A DNA stretch of 64,000 nt from Adineta vaga (Eukaryota > Rotifera). Shown piece by piece: positions 20,526 to 31,174 of the stretch. Location: NCBI GenBank assembly GCA_021613535.1, contig CP075497.1, forward strand, positions 6,634,001 through 6,698,000, in the 5' to 3' direction. The translations under genes were made by a program, and so were the position numbers. Within the stretch, counting starts at the first letter, position 1; each line of letters starts with the position of its first letter. A model generated the notes under the pieces. It was given only the letters and a program-made list of their open reading frames with translations, searched no databases and had not been told where the DNA came from.

Positions 20526-23394
20526 TTAAACATCCTTAATACAACAGAAAATCAGTCTTGGTTCTAATGCAGCATAAACATGTTGGGCTATTTGTATACG
20601 AAGAAATTTGCAAAGTAAAGCAAATTGTTGTTGTTGAACTTGTGCATATGGTTTAAGCATTTTCTTTGGCGTATATGTTGGTGGTGAACAAGCAACAATG
20701 GCTTGGCATAAATCATTCACAAGTAAACGAACATGTTCAGATAATTGATATTGTAATTGAGGTTGTAATTGTTGCATTAATTGGACAGGTAATGTTGAAG
20801 AATTCATACCTTGTAATAAATAACATCGACGTTCTAATGTCAATAAGAGTTCAATTAAAATTGTCACTGTATGAGAATTTGTAAATAAAACTGGATCAGA
20901 AAATGGACTTGATGAAACAGTTGTATTTAATTCTACTAATTTTGGTTTGATTTTTTCATCGTAATAAATATAAACTTGAGATAATAATTGTTCAAATGTT
21001 GTTTTTTTAATATTTATTTGCTGTTGCATAAGACTAATCATATTCATAACAATTGGTTCAATACGAAAATTCGTTGACCACCGACGTATCATGTAATTTA
21101 ATGAGCCATATAAACGTACAAGCATTAATTCTAAATGATTACTTGATGATGTTGTTGTTGTAATTAAATATGGATATAAACGTTCAAGTAATATTTGTCC
21201 TTTATCAAATTGAGCAAACATATCAGCAAATAAATAATCTGGATGATTCAAATAACGATCAATGATTGAATCGAGAATTGTTGATGATTGGGTGGGTGCT
21301 GTTGGTGTGGGATTTTCATCCGATGTTGTTGGTTCTGAAGGAGTTTTATTTGGTGTTGATGGAACATCATCATCATCATCAAGACGTAATATATCACGAT
21401 GAATATTTTCAATATTTAATAATAAACCTAATGTATATTTATCGTGTGTAATCGCATTTTTTTGTGCGCCTAAGGTGAATTGTCCTAAAAGAAACGACGG
21501 AGAATTGGAAAATATGAAAAGATGAGTTGAAAAATTTTGATCATTCTTACCATCGAGGTCAAGAATGCATTTTGGATGACGAGGAGTTGCAACTGATTGT
21601 TTACCAAGTTGTGTTTGTATAGGCGATGCATATGGTAATGAATGAGCTGGGTTTACATTACTAAATGTTGCTTGATTAGATGATTGGGATAAACGTTGTG
21701 CAAGTCTGAAAGAAAATTTCATTCATAGTATCAAAATTCGATGAAAACGTTAGTGAAATATCTACTCTTTTTCTTGTTGAATTGATTTTAATAATTGTAA
21801 AACAGGATAACTAATATATTGTCCACGATGTTCATGACGGTTCGATTGATTTCCATGTACTTGTTGCATATGACGTTTTTGTTGTGACCATTTATGAAAA
21901 TAATAATCCTAAATAGAAGAATTGTTATCATTTCTATTGAATAATTACAAAGAAATTGTTACTTCTTCTTGTGTTTGAGAAACTTGATGAAGTTGAATTT
22001 TAACGACCCATTGTTTTTCACGATCGGTCATCATTCCAGCAAATTCATCATGACCAGGGCCACGACCTTGCCACGTATTAAGAAGTGGCGGACGAGGATA
22101 ATGTTTTGCCGGACGATTTTGTCGCGAATGACGTGATGGACTAACAATATTATCAAGTGGTGATGATGGAGATTCAGCTGTTCGATGATTATCAACAATT
22201 GGCATTTGATCAGAACGTTGAATGGCATCCATAAATTGTGAAGACATTCCTGTATTACCAACTGATGGTGATTGTGATCGAGAATTATTGGTATTATTTG
22301 AATTGGAAGCAGCTAAACGAGCTCGTTCCAACATTTCACCTATAGCCATTGAACGCATCGATGCTTCACGTTGTTGTTGTTGCTGCTGCTGCTGCTGCTG
22401 TTGTTGTTGCTGTTGCAATTGTTGTTGTTGTTGTAACTGTTGTTGTTGTTGGCGTTGAGCATACAACATAGGATTATTCAAAACACGACTTGGATTTGTT
22501 TCACGATAACGATCAGGACCATTAATATTTAAATTCATTAGCTACAAGAGAATAAAAAGAAATTTATTTTTGATATATTATTAGAAACGCAAAACTAAAA
22601 TTTCATTCAATTCGGTCTGTATTCTGAAGTTATTGTTTATCTAACATATTTTGATCTATGAGAAATATCTTCATTACCCTTGCTGCTTGTTGCTGTTGTT
22701 GTTGTTGTTGCTGCTGTTGTTGTTGTAATTGTATTTGTTGCTGTTGTTGCTGTTGTGTATTAACTGCATCACGTTGCATTTTTTCCATCATTGCTTGAAT
22801 ATAAACAAGTCTTTCTTGTGGTGGTACCTGTTTATTAATTAACATTTGTTCAAATTGTTTTAATAGTTGATAATTTATTTGTTGTTGTGGTAATGTCATT
22901 GGTGACACACGTGGAACTTGCTGTGGAGGCGGTGGTGGTGGTGGTAGCTGCGGCGCCTGCTGTTGTTGTTGCTGTTGTTGCTGTTGAGAAAATATATTCA
23001 TTCGATTACTTTCTTGTGCTTGTGATATGGCCATACTGAATAAAGGATTTGTTGATGATTGTTGAATAATAGGTCCTGGTCGACGATTCATTGATACTGT
23101 TGAAAAACGCATTGAATCTTCACCAAGTAAAGCATCAATCGATTGAGATTGATCATCATCATCAACAAGAGATAATCCACCAGTATCAGATACATCCGTA
23201 TCAAAAAATGATGGTAAACCAGCCGATTGATTTTCACCCAGAAATTCACCATTTTCACCAAAATCTGATTTGATTTTAATTGCTTCTAAATCACAATCAC
23301 CAAATGTTTCATCGTTTAAAACATCCGCTTCTGCATCATCTGGTATTGCAATTCCTGTCATCATCATATTTAAATCATCTGTATTCGTATTCAT
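20526..23394 (-). CDS. PATL1: PAT1-type mRNA decapping scaffold (PATL1-like)
   Basis: P-body scaffold that links deadenylated mRNA, DDX6 and LSM1-7 to decapping. Start at 23394. The N-terminal DETFG motif (residues 27-31) matches the DDTFG of animal PATL1 that recruits DDX6. A long Gln/Pro-rich middle follows, then the PAT1 core: MTDREKQWVVKIQLHQV continuing across a short intron into DYYFHKWSQQ, and a helical C-terminus that binds LSM and DCP2. Exons about 22678-23394, 21963-22541, 21768-21907 and two more down to 20526, with phases checked at the first three joins. Poly-Gln tracts are mixed CAG/CAA (22370-22450, 22683-22760, 22962-22985), plus a poly-Pro run near 22930. Confidence 0.85.
22370..22450 (-). 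repeat. Interrupted CAG/CAA tract in PATL1
   Basis: Glutamine-coding trinucleotide repeat in the minus-strand gene; a second tract lies at 22683-22760. Antisense poly-Cys frames here are shadows. Confidence 0.9.
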
Positions 23395-24044
23395 TGTTGA
23401 TCTATGTACTTTAAAAGTACCACCGGTTAATACGTTGATGATTAAATTTGTCCACTTATGTTAAACGAATGATCAATAATAAAAATAGGTATACAAACGA
23501 AAAACACACACGCACACACACTCAAAAAAAAATAAGTATAATAGATCTAAAATTAAAATCGAGGTTAGAATTCAACAGACAGATGAATAGGAAGGAAAAA
23601 CAAATGAATGAATATTAGAGAAATAATCTAACTGGTTAAAGTTCGATTTTCTATGAAAGAATTTTTGATTGGATAAAAGATTGAAAATTAAAAATAAAAC
23701 TCTATTTTATGATATTTTTGTAATTTACGCAGATTCTTGTGTAATTTAATAGAAGATTAAATATATTTAGAGTGACATCTATTCATTGGGTAATTTTAGT
23801 CTCATGCAATAATTGATCTGTTTTTCATCATATTTATATAAATATTATTAATCTGAAATAATATGTAACATAATCAACATCATATGAAAGGGTCTAATCG
23901 AACATCAGTATTCGAAAAAGATTTTAACCAATAGGAGTGTCACTTATCGATTTACTTTCTATTTCATAGAAAGAAGATCGTTTGGCATTTGTAATCTGAA
24001 TTATTTGAATGGATTTAATGATAAAATAATTCGTTTGTTTCTAG
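23395..24044. other. Divergent intergenic region PATL1/NAT10
   Basis: 650 bp, AT-rich with a CA-rich stretch near 23500. No coding exon. It ends in a TTTGTTTCTAG acceptor that abuts the NAT10 start codon. Confidence 0.5.
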
Positions 24045-27000
24045 ATGGTAAAAAAGAAAATCGATAATCGTATTCGTGTCTTGTTAGAAAATGGAATAAA
24101 ATCATTCCAGAGATCTTTAATCGTCGTTGTTGGCGATAAAGGTCGTGATCAGGTAATATTCTTTTAATAATTTTCATCTTTCGTTTTATTCTACTCGACA
24201 TATTTCAGGTTGTTATTCTTCATCATATGCTTTCAAAAGCTCAAGTTAAAGCACGTCCAACTGTGTTATGGTGTTACAAAAAAGAACTTGATTTTTCTAC
24301 GTAAGTTAATTATTTCTTAATATCCAAAGTTTTCTCTACATTTTCACTTTGTAGCCATCGAAAAAAACGTATGAAACAAATGCTTAAACGACAAGCAACA
24401 ACTGGATCAACAGGCGGTGGTGATGATGATAATCCATTTGAAGTCTTTCTTTCTTCTACACAAATTCATTATACATTCTATGCTGATACACCAAAGATTC
24501 TCGGTCGAACATTTGGAATGTGTGTTTTACAAGATTTTGAAGCATTAACACCCAATTTATTAGCACGAACGATTGAAACAGTCGAAGGTGGTGGTGTTGT
24601 TGTTTTACTTCTTCAAACTATGCGTTCATTAAAACAATTATATACATTAACAATGGATATTCATGCACGTTATCGTACTGAATCTCATCGACAAACTGAA
24701 CCACGTTTTAATGAACGTTTTATATTGAGTTTATCATCATGTAAACAATGTTTAATTGTTGATGATCAATTGAATATTTTGCCATGTTCATCGAATGCAA
24801 GTTTAATGATTGAACCTCTTGCAGCTAAAACTGAAGAAAATAGTTTAACATCTGAACAGATTGAATTAAAAGAATTATGTTCTTCATTGAAAGATACTCA
24901 ACCGATTGGTCATTTAATTGATTGTTGTAAAACATTAGATCAAGGAAAAGTTTTATTAAAATTATTAGATTCAATTACGGATAAAGCATTTCGACATACA
25001 TGTTCAATAACTGCATCACGTGGACGAGGAAAATCTGCTTCACTTGGTTTAGCTATTGCAGGAGCGATTGCATTTGGGTATGATTTGATATGTTCTTCTT
25101 TGAATAAACTTCTTTTATTTTTATTTAGTTATTCAAATATTTATGTCACATCACCAGCACCGGAAAATCTGAAAATTTTATTTGAATTCATTTTAAAAGG
25201 TTTCAATGCACTTGATTATCAAGATCATATTGATTATGATATTCAATATTCTTCTAATGATCATAAAGAAAAGATCATCGTCCAATTAACAATTCATCGA
25301 CCTAAACAACATCGACAAGTCATTCAAGTATGTTTATATCAAAATCAGATGACATATCAAAAACCTTTTTTGTTTTTTCTTCATAGTACATTCAACCAAA
25401 TGAATCATCACGTTTAAGTCAATGTGAATTATTAATTATTGATGAAGCTGCAGCCATACCTCTTCCACTTGTTAAACAATTATTAACTGGTGCTAATTAT
25501 CTCGTATTTCTTTCATCGACTATTAATGGATATGAAGGTACTGGACGTTCACTTTCATTAAAACTTCTTGAACAATTACGACAACAAAGTGCTGTTTTAA
25601 CAAAAGCAACAAAAGCGACAACAAATAATCGAACATTAAGTGAATTAGAATTGAGCGAACCTATTCGATATGGTATTAATGATCCAGTTGAATTATGGTT
25701 AAATAATTTACTTTGTCTTGATTGTTGCCAAGATCCATCAAAATCCACGTAAGTTAAATCAATTTTTTTCGATTTAATCAATCAATCAATCAATCAATCG
25801 ACCGATTTTATTTTAGTAAAGCAACTCGTGGTTCATGTCCTTCACTTGATTCTTGTTCACTTTATTGTCTTGAACGTGATACATTATTTTCCTATAATGA
25901 ATCATCGGAATTATTTTTACGTCGTCTGATGTATCTTTTTGTTTCATCACATTATAAAAATTCTCCTAATGATCTTCAAATGTTATCCGATGCACCCGGA
26001 CATGATATCTATTGTTTACTTGGACCTATTCTTGATACTCATCAATTACCGGAAATTTTATGTGCAATTCAAGTTTGTTATGAAGGTGATTTATCGAAAG
26101 AAATTGTTGCTCGACAATTATCACATGGCCAACGAAGTTCTGGTGATTTAATTCCATGGACTATTGCACAAACATATCAAGATTATACGTTTGGAAAAAT
26201 GTCGGGAGTAAGAATTGTTCGATTAGCAACACATCCCGATTATCAACGAATGGGTTATGGAACAAAAGCAATTCAATTATTAGAAAAATACTTTCAAGGA
26301 AATATTATCAATCTTGATGAATTTGATAAACGAAAATCTCCAATATCACCTGTTGCTGAACAAGTAGATATCATCGATGATGAAGATTTACCATTATTGC
26401 AAGAAGAACTTCATCCACGACAAGGTCTTCCACCATTATTACAAAAACTTACCGAACGTCGTTTAACACATTCAATTGATTATCTCGGTGTATCGTATGG
26501 TCTTTCTTCTGATTTATTAAAATTTTGGAAGAAAAATCATTTTCTTCCAATCTATCTTCGACAAACAGCTTCAGATCTGACAGGTGAATATTCCTGTATT
26601 ATGCTTCGATCAATTCATTCAGCTGATCAAGCGCCATGGCTCTTTTCTTATTATCAAGATTTTCGTCGTCGATTACTTGCTTTACTTGGTTTTCAATTTC
26701 GAACATTTACACCTGGAATGGTACTTAATCTAATTCAACAAGGTGTTTTTCCTGAAATCAAAGAAGGTATGTACATGAATTAACTCTCATAACCTTCTTT
26801 ATTTATTCTTATCGTTTTAGAATTTAAGTCTTCATTAGTTGAACAAAATTTTACTGATTATGATCTTCGTCGTTTAGAATCTTATACACGAAATTTAGTT
26901 GATTATCATTTAATTCTTGATTTAATTCCCATTCTTGCAAGATTATTTTATTTAAATCGTTTACCAATTCAATTAACAGCTATTCAAATGGCATTAATTG

Positions 27001-27628
27001 CTGGTATTGGCCTTCAATATAAAACAATTGAACAATTAGAAACGGAATTAAACTTACCACAATCTCAATTGTTAGCATTATTCAATAAACTTATTAAAAA
27101 GATTATTGATGTAAAAAAAAGAAACATAGTTTTGAAGAAAAATATACAATTCATTCATTTCTATTCTAGTTAATAAATACAACACAAGAAAATGAATTAG
27201 GAAAAACGTTTGTCAATTCATTAGATACAGTCAATATGCAACCGTTAGATAAATCCCTTCGACAAGAATTGGTTCGCTTACTTGATAAATCTAATTTATT
27301 CGATTTGATTCGTTTATTTTTAGAATGAAGTAGCTGCAACGATTCGTAATCGACAATCGGAAGAAATCGATCGATTAATGCATGATCAACATTTATCAAA
27401 ATACGCAGTGAATGGTAGTGAAGATACATGGAAAGAAGAATTAAAAAGTGTATCAGATCCTGGTGTAATATCTATTCCAAGGTAAGTTCGACTTGATGAA
27501 GAGAAACAATGTTTGATTAAGTTTTGTTTTTTCGCAGGACAATTAACAAACGAAAAGATGTGGAAATCGAAAGTCATTTTGATCTTTCGAATAAGAAGAA
27601 ACCAAAAAAGAAAAAAAATAAATTTTAA
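24045..27628 (+). CDS. NAT10: RNA cytidine acetyltransferase
   Basis: Nucleolar enzyme making N4-acetylcytidine in 18S rRNA and, with an adaptor, in tRNA. Start at 24045 (MVKKKIDNRIRVLLENG), as in animal NAT10. In order: DUF1726 region (SLIVVVGDKGRDQVVILHHML, SSTQIHYTFY, FGMCVLQDFEALTPN), the RNA helicase domain with Walker A (ASRGRGKSASLGLAIAG) and Walker B (ELLIIDEAAAIPLP), the GNAT domain with the acetyl-CoA loop ATHPDYQRMGYGTKA, YLGVSYG and YLRQT, then a tRNA-binding tail and a Lys-rich C-terminus. About eight short introns, all giving in-frame joins where checked. One near 27272-27324 uses an unusual GTTCGC donor. The AG acceptor directly abuts the ATG. Confidence 0.95.
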
Positions 27629-27721
27629 TTCTTTTGAAAACGTTCTGTTTTCATTTTGTTTGTGAAAGAAAATAAAAATTGAAAAAGAATTCATCAGTTG
27701 TTTTCATTTCTAGATTTTCTT
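27629..27721 (+). promoter_or_regulatory. Operon-like junction between NAT10 and the next gene
   Basis: Only 93 bp. It contains an AATAAA at about 27670-27675 (another overlaps the NAT10 stop) and then TTGTTTTCATTTCTAG ending at 27713, 8 nt before the next ATG. This poly(A)-signal-then-acceptor order is what a trans-spliced operon junction looks like. Confidence 0.5.
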
Positions 27722-28128
27722 ATGGATCGGAAAAGTCAATTAGAATTACCATCTCCACCCACATTTTCTCAAATGATGGAAGATCTAGATATAATGGCAT
27801 CCGATGATAAAATCTTTAAATTACTTCAACTCGAACAGAATGGTATCAAATCTTGAAGTTTTTACGTAATTTAATCTGTTTCGATTTAGAAAATCCACCA
27901 ACGGATCGAACTCCTGTCGAACAGACTTATTGGCTTATCAATAAATTTCTAAGTCGATTGGAAACTCTTCAACGTCTTGATACAACTTTAACAACTCAAA
28001 ATGATTCGACAAATGATGAAGTGGAAAAGAAACTACGAGATACTATTGAACAACTGCAAATGTGTTTAACGAAACTAAAAACCAATACGTTTTCGAATAC
28101 TAAAAATGTTTTATCTGATAATAAATAG
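27722..28128 (+). CDS. Small unrecognised gene with an apparent frameshift
   Basis: The first part reads from ATG 27722 (MDRKSQLELPSPPTFSQMMEDL..) and stops at 27856. The second part is open in another frame from about 27823 and reads EWYQILKFLRNLICFDLENPP, a two-helix region with Leu heptads, and a Lys/Asn-rich end, stopping at 28128. The two frames overlap only at 27823-27856, and no GT lies in a place that would make an intron, so a single-base difference near 27823-27845 is the simplest explanation. Rejoined length would be about 134 residues. I do not recognise the family. It lies 93 bp after NAT10. Confidence 0.5.
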
Positions 28129-28319
28129 TGATAACGAACTTTTCACCTATAAAAAAAAGCAAAAAACAAACTATATAAGAGCATGTTTTTATTTCAGCAT
28201 GTATTTGTAAAACACGTGTGTCGATAAACACAAGCAGGTGTGTGAGTCTTTTCGACAAAAGATTCTTCGCTTTTTATGCAAAGAAAATTTGGTTTTGATT
28301 GAATAAATTTTGAGATAAA

Positions 28320-30301
28320 ATGCGTACTGTTGCCATTATCGGCGGTGGTATTAGTGGTTTAATATGCATCAAATGTTGTTTGGATGAAGGACTTCTACCA
28401 ACATGTTATGAAATGACAAATGATATTGGTGGACTTTGGAATTATGATCAAAGTTCAGTCAATGGAAAAGCAAGTGTTATGAAATCGACTGTTATTAATA
28501 CCTCGAAAGAATTCATGGCTTTTAGTGATTTTCCTCCACCTATTGAATATCCAAATTTTATGCATAATACGAAATTATTATCATATTTTCGAATGTATGC
28601 AACGAAATTTAAATTAACAGAATATATTCAATTTCGAAGACAGGTGACTCGTATTGAACGAGCAGATGATTATGAACAGACAGGTTGTTGGTTAATTTAT
28701 AGTATTAATTCAAATAAATCAGAAGTAGAAGGAACGAAAGAAGATGAAAAATGTGAAAGATATGATGCAGTTATGTTGGCAACTGGTCATCATGCACATC
28801 CACGATGGGCTGATTTTCCTGGTTTAGAACATTTTAAAGGTAAATGATTAGAATTCAGAGAATGAAATGTATTCTAGTTTATGAATAGGTAGAAAATTAC
28901 ATAGTTGGGAATATAAAACTCCGCATGGTTTTGAAGATAAAACCGTACTTATTGTTGGTATTGGTAATTCTGGTGGAGATATGGTTGTTGAACTAGGTCG
29001 ATTTGCTAAACAGGTATCTGAAACTATTGATATAATTGTTCAATATTCTGTTAAACGAAAAAAATTATACGAAGGTGTATCTAAGCACTCGACGTGGTAC
29101 TTGGGTAATGAATCGCGTGGGACCTAGTGGTTGGCCAATGGACATGTACGCTACAAGTTCGATTGCTGCAGCAATTCAAAAATATTGTCCTTGGTTAGTA
29201 GATAAAATACTTGAACGAACTATGAGCCAAAGATTTGATCATGGATTATATAAATTGAAACCAAATCATCGTCCTCTACGTATGTATGGAAGATTGTTCG
29301 TTATTTTTTATGTATGCATTCCAGAAATATTTTCATATAGAACAACATCCATTTATGAATGATGATTTAGCAAATCGAATTTTATGTGGTTCTGTGATTA
29401 TTAAACCTAATATTAAAGAGTTTACAGCTGATGGTCATGGTGTTATATTTACTGACGGTTCCAAACTTGATCATGTCGATTGTATACTTATGGCTACAGG
29501 TTTTAATATTGCATTTCCATACTTAGATGAAAAGGTTCTTGCTGTTCATGATAATCGAGTAAGAATATTTAAAAATCTTTATGAAATTCTAATTGATAGA
29601 AATACCTTTAACTAGGTTCGACTTTATGAATATGTTTGGCCATCACATATGACACATTCAACACTTGCTGTAATGGGTCTTATTCAACCATGGGGTGCCA
29701 TTAATCCATTAACAGAACTTCAAGCACGATGGGCCACAAAAGTATTTAAAGGTGAATTGAAATTACCATCACGTTCCAAAATGGATGAAGATATTGACGA
29801 AAAAATTCGTCAGATGACGGAACGATATGTTTCATCTCCACGACATACTGTTCAAGTTGATTATATGGATTATTGTGATGAACTAGCTGATTACATTGGT
29901 TGTCGACCAAATATATGTAAGTTAAAGACACTTTATCTTTGAAATGTACGACATGTTTTCTTCTGTATTGTAGTAAAATTTTTAAAGACTGATTTTAAAC
30001 TTGGTTGGCAGCTATTATACGGATCATTCACACCATATCGTTATCGTTTGGAAGGTTCAAACAATTGGGATGGAGCTCGACAAGCAATTTTAGCACAAAA
30101 TGAAAGGTAGAAAAAATCATTATTTTTCGTTCCGTATTTGATTGTATGTTTGTTTATTTCTATACTAATAGAGTGAAATATCCATTATGTGCAACGCATA
30201 ACGATGGAAATAAACAGAAAATGAACTTTGGAGGAATTGTTTTGACAACAATGCTTTTTATTATTGTCTTTTTCTTGATTATCATTCAATATTTTATTTA
30301 A
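28320..30301 (+). CDS. FMO: Flavin-containing monooxygenase
   Basis: NADPH- and FAD-dependent oxygenase of soft nucleophiles (N- and S-containing xenobiotics), ER-anchored. Rossmann FAD motif IIGGGISGL at residue 5; EMTNDIGGLW; the FMO signature FKGRKLHSWEY (FxGxxxHxxxY) spans the first intron; NADPH motif VGIGNSGGD. Next come the KPNIKEF, LMATGFNIAFPYL and QARWATKVFKG blocks and a C-terminal hydrophobic anchor (IVLTTMLFIIVFFLIIIQYFI). Six short introns. The one near 29282-29340 uses donor GTATGT and acceptor CATATAG, giving RPLQQHPFMNDDL; an earlier AG would break frame. Starts 191 bp after the small gene, with an acceptor TTTATTTCAG ending at 28197. Most like vertebrate FMO5-type proteins. 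Confidence 0.92.
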
Positions 30302-31174
30302 TCATTAGATTGAGTTTGCTTTTAGGAAAGAGATATGAATCTATCAATGTTAGAAATATGCATTATCTCGAATCGTTTATTGACGTCTTGAAAAATAACA
30401 GTAAAACGTTTTAATCTTCGAATCTTAATTTTATAACAAATAAACAAAAAAAAAGGATTCATAAGATCAACGAATATTTACTGTAAACATACAGGAAGAC
30501 TCTAGAGTATTTCGTTTACTTTTTGTTTTTGAAGGACACCTATTGATTATGATCAACATTCATACACGGTACACATATATTCGTCTATTAATATGCATAT
30601 TAATATCACGTGATACTTGAAAATACTCATATCGCCTATCGATATTTCCTTTTCTTACCACTTTTTTTACAGGTACGTTTTACTCATAGTTTATGAAGTA
30701 CCAGTTATTTTATATGAGTATATATATATATATTTATATTTACCAAAACAAATTATTACGTTCTTTTCATCTCTTGCAATATAAAGTATCTGTAAGTCTG
30801 ATTTTCAATATTTTAACAAACAAGAAAAAGAAATGAATGTCCACTGATATACTGTATTTTATATAAAACATTTGAAAAACACTCACATTTTTCTATTTCA
30901 CCTCTCATCATTATCACGATATCAAGATCAAGAAAGACAACATTAACGAAAGAATATTGCCTGGACGAATACACTCATAGCAAAAACAGTACAGTCGTAC
31001 TGTGAGTTTACAAATAACGATGTATCTCACAAAAACAAAATAGCAATTATTAAACGTAATAAGAAAACTGCGTTGTTATTATTACATGAGTCATTTCAAA
31101 GTTTTTGTTTTATAAATACACATATATTATATACAAATGAAACTATATTTTTTTGCTTATTCTCATAGGTAATT
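30302..31174. other. Intergenic FMO / DBH-like gene
   Basis: 870 bp without a coding exon. Contains a cluster of palindromes at 30586-30614 (listed separately), an AT run near 30720-30735, and ends with the acceptor TTATTCTCATAG at 31168. Confidence 0.5.
30586..30614. promoter_or_regulatory. Adjacent palindromes: AT-rich POU-like site and TCACGTGA E-box
   Basis: A perfect 20 bp palindrome (TATTAATATGCATATTAATA, 30586-30605) contains ATGCATAT, related to POU homodimer sites. It overlaps by 1 bp with the 10 bp palindrome ATCACGTGAT (30605-30614), a bHLH-zip/TFE-type E-box. It lies 570 bp upstream of the DBH-like start. Binding is inference. Confidence 0.35.

Noticed and set aside
22222-22458. 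Plus-strand poly-Cys frame
   Set aside because: Antisense shadow of the PATL1 poly-Gln tract.
28320-30301. FMO as a horizontally acquired bacterial gene
   Set aside because: It has several introns, native base composition and an animal-type C-terminal membrane anchor.
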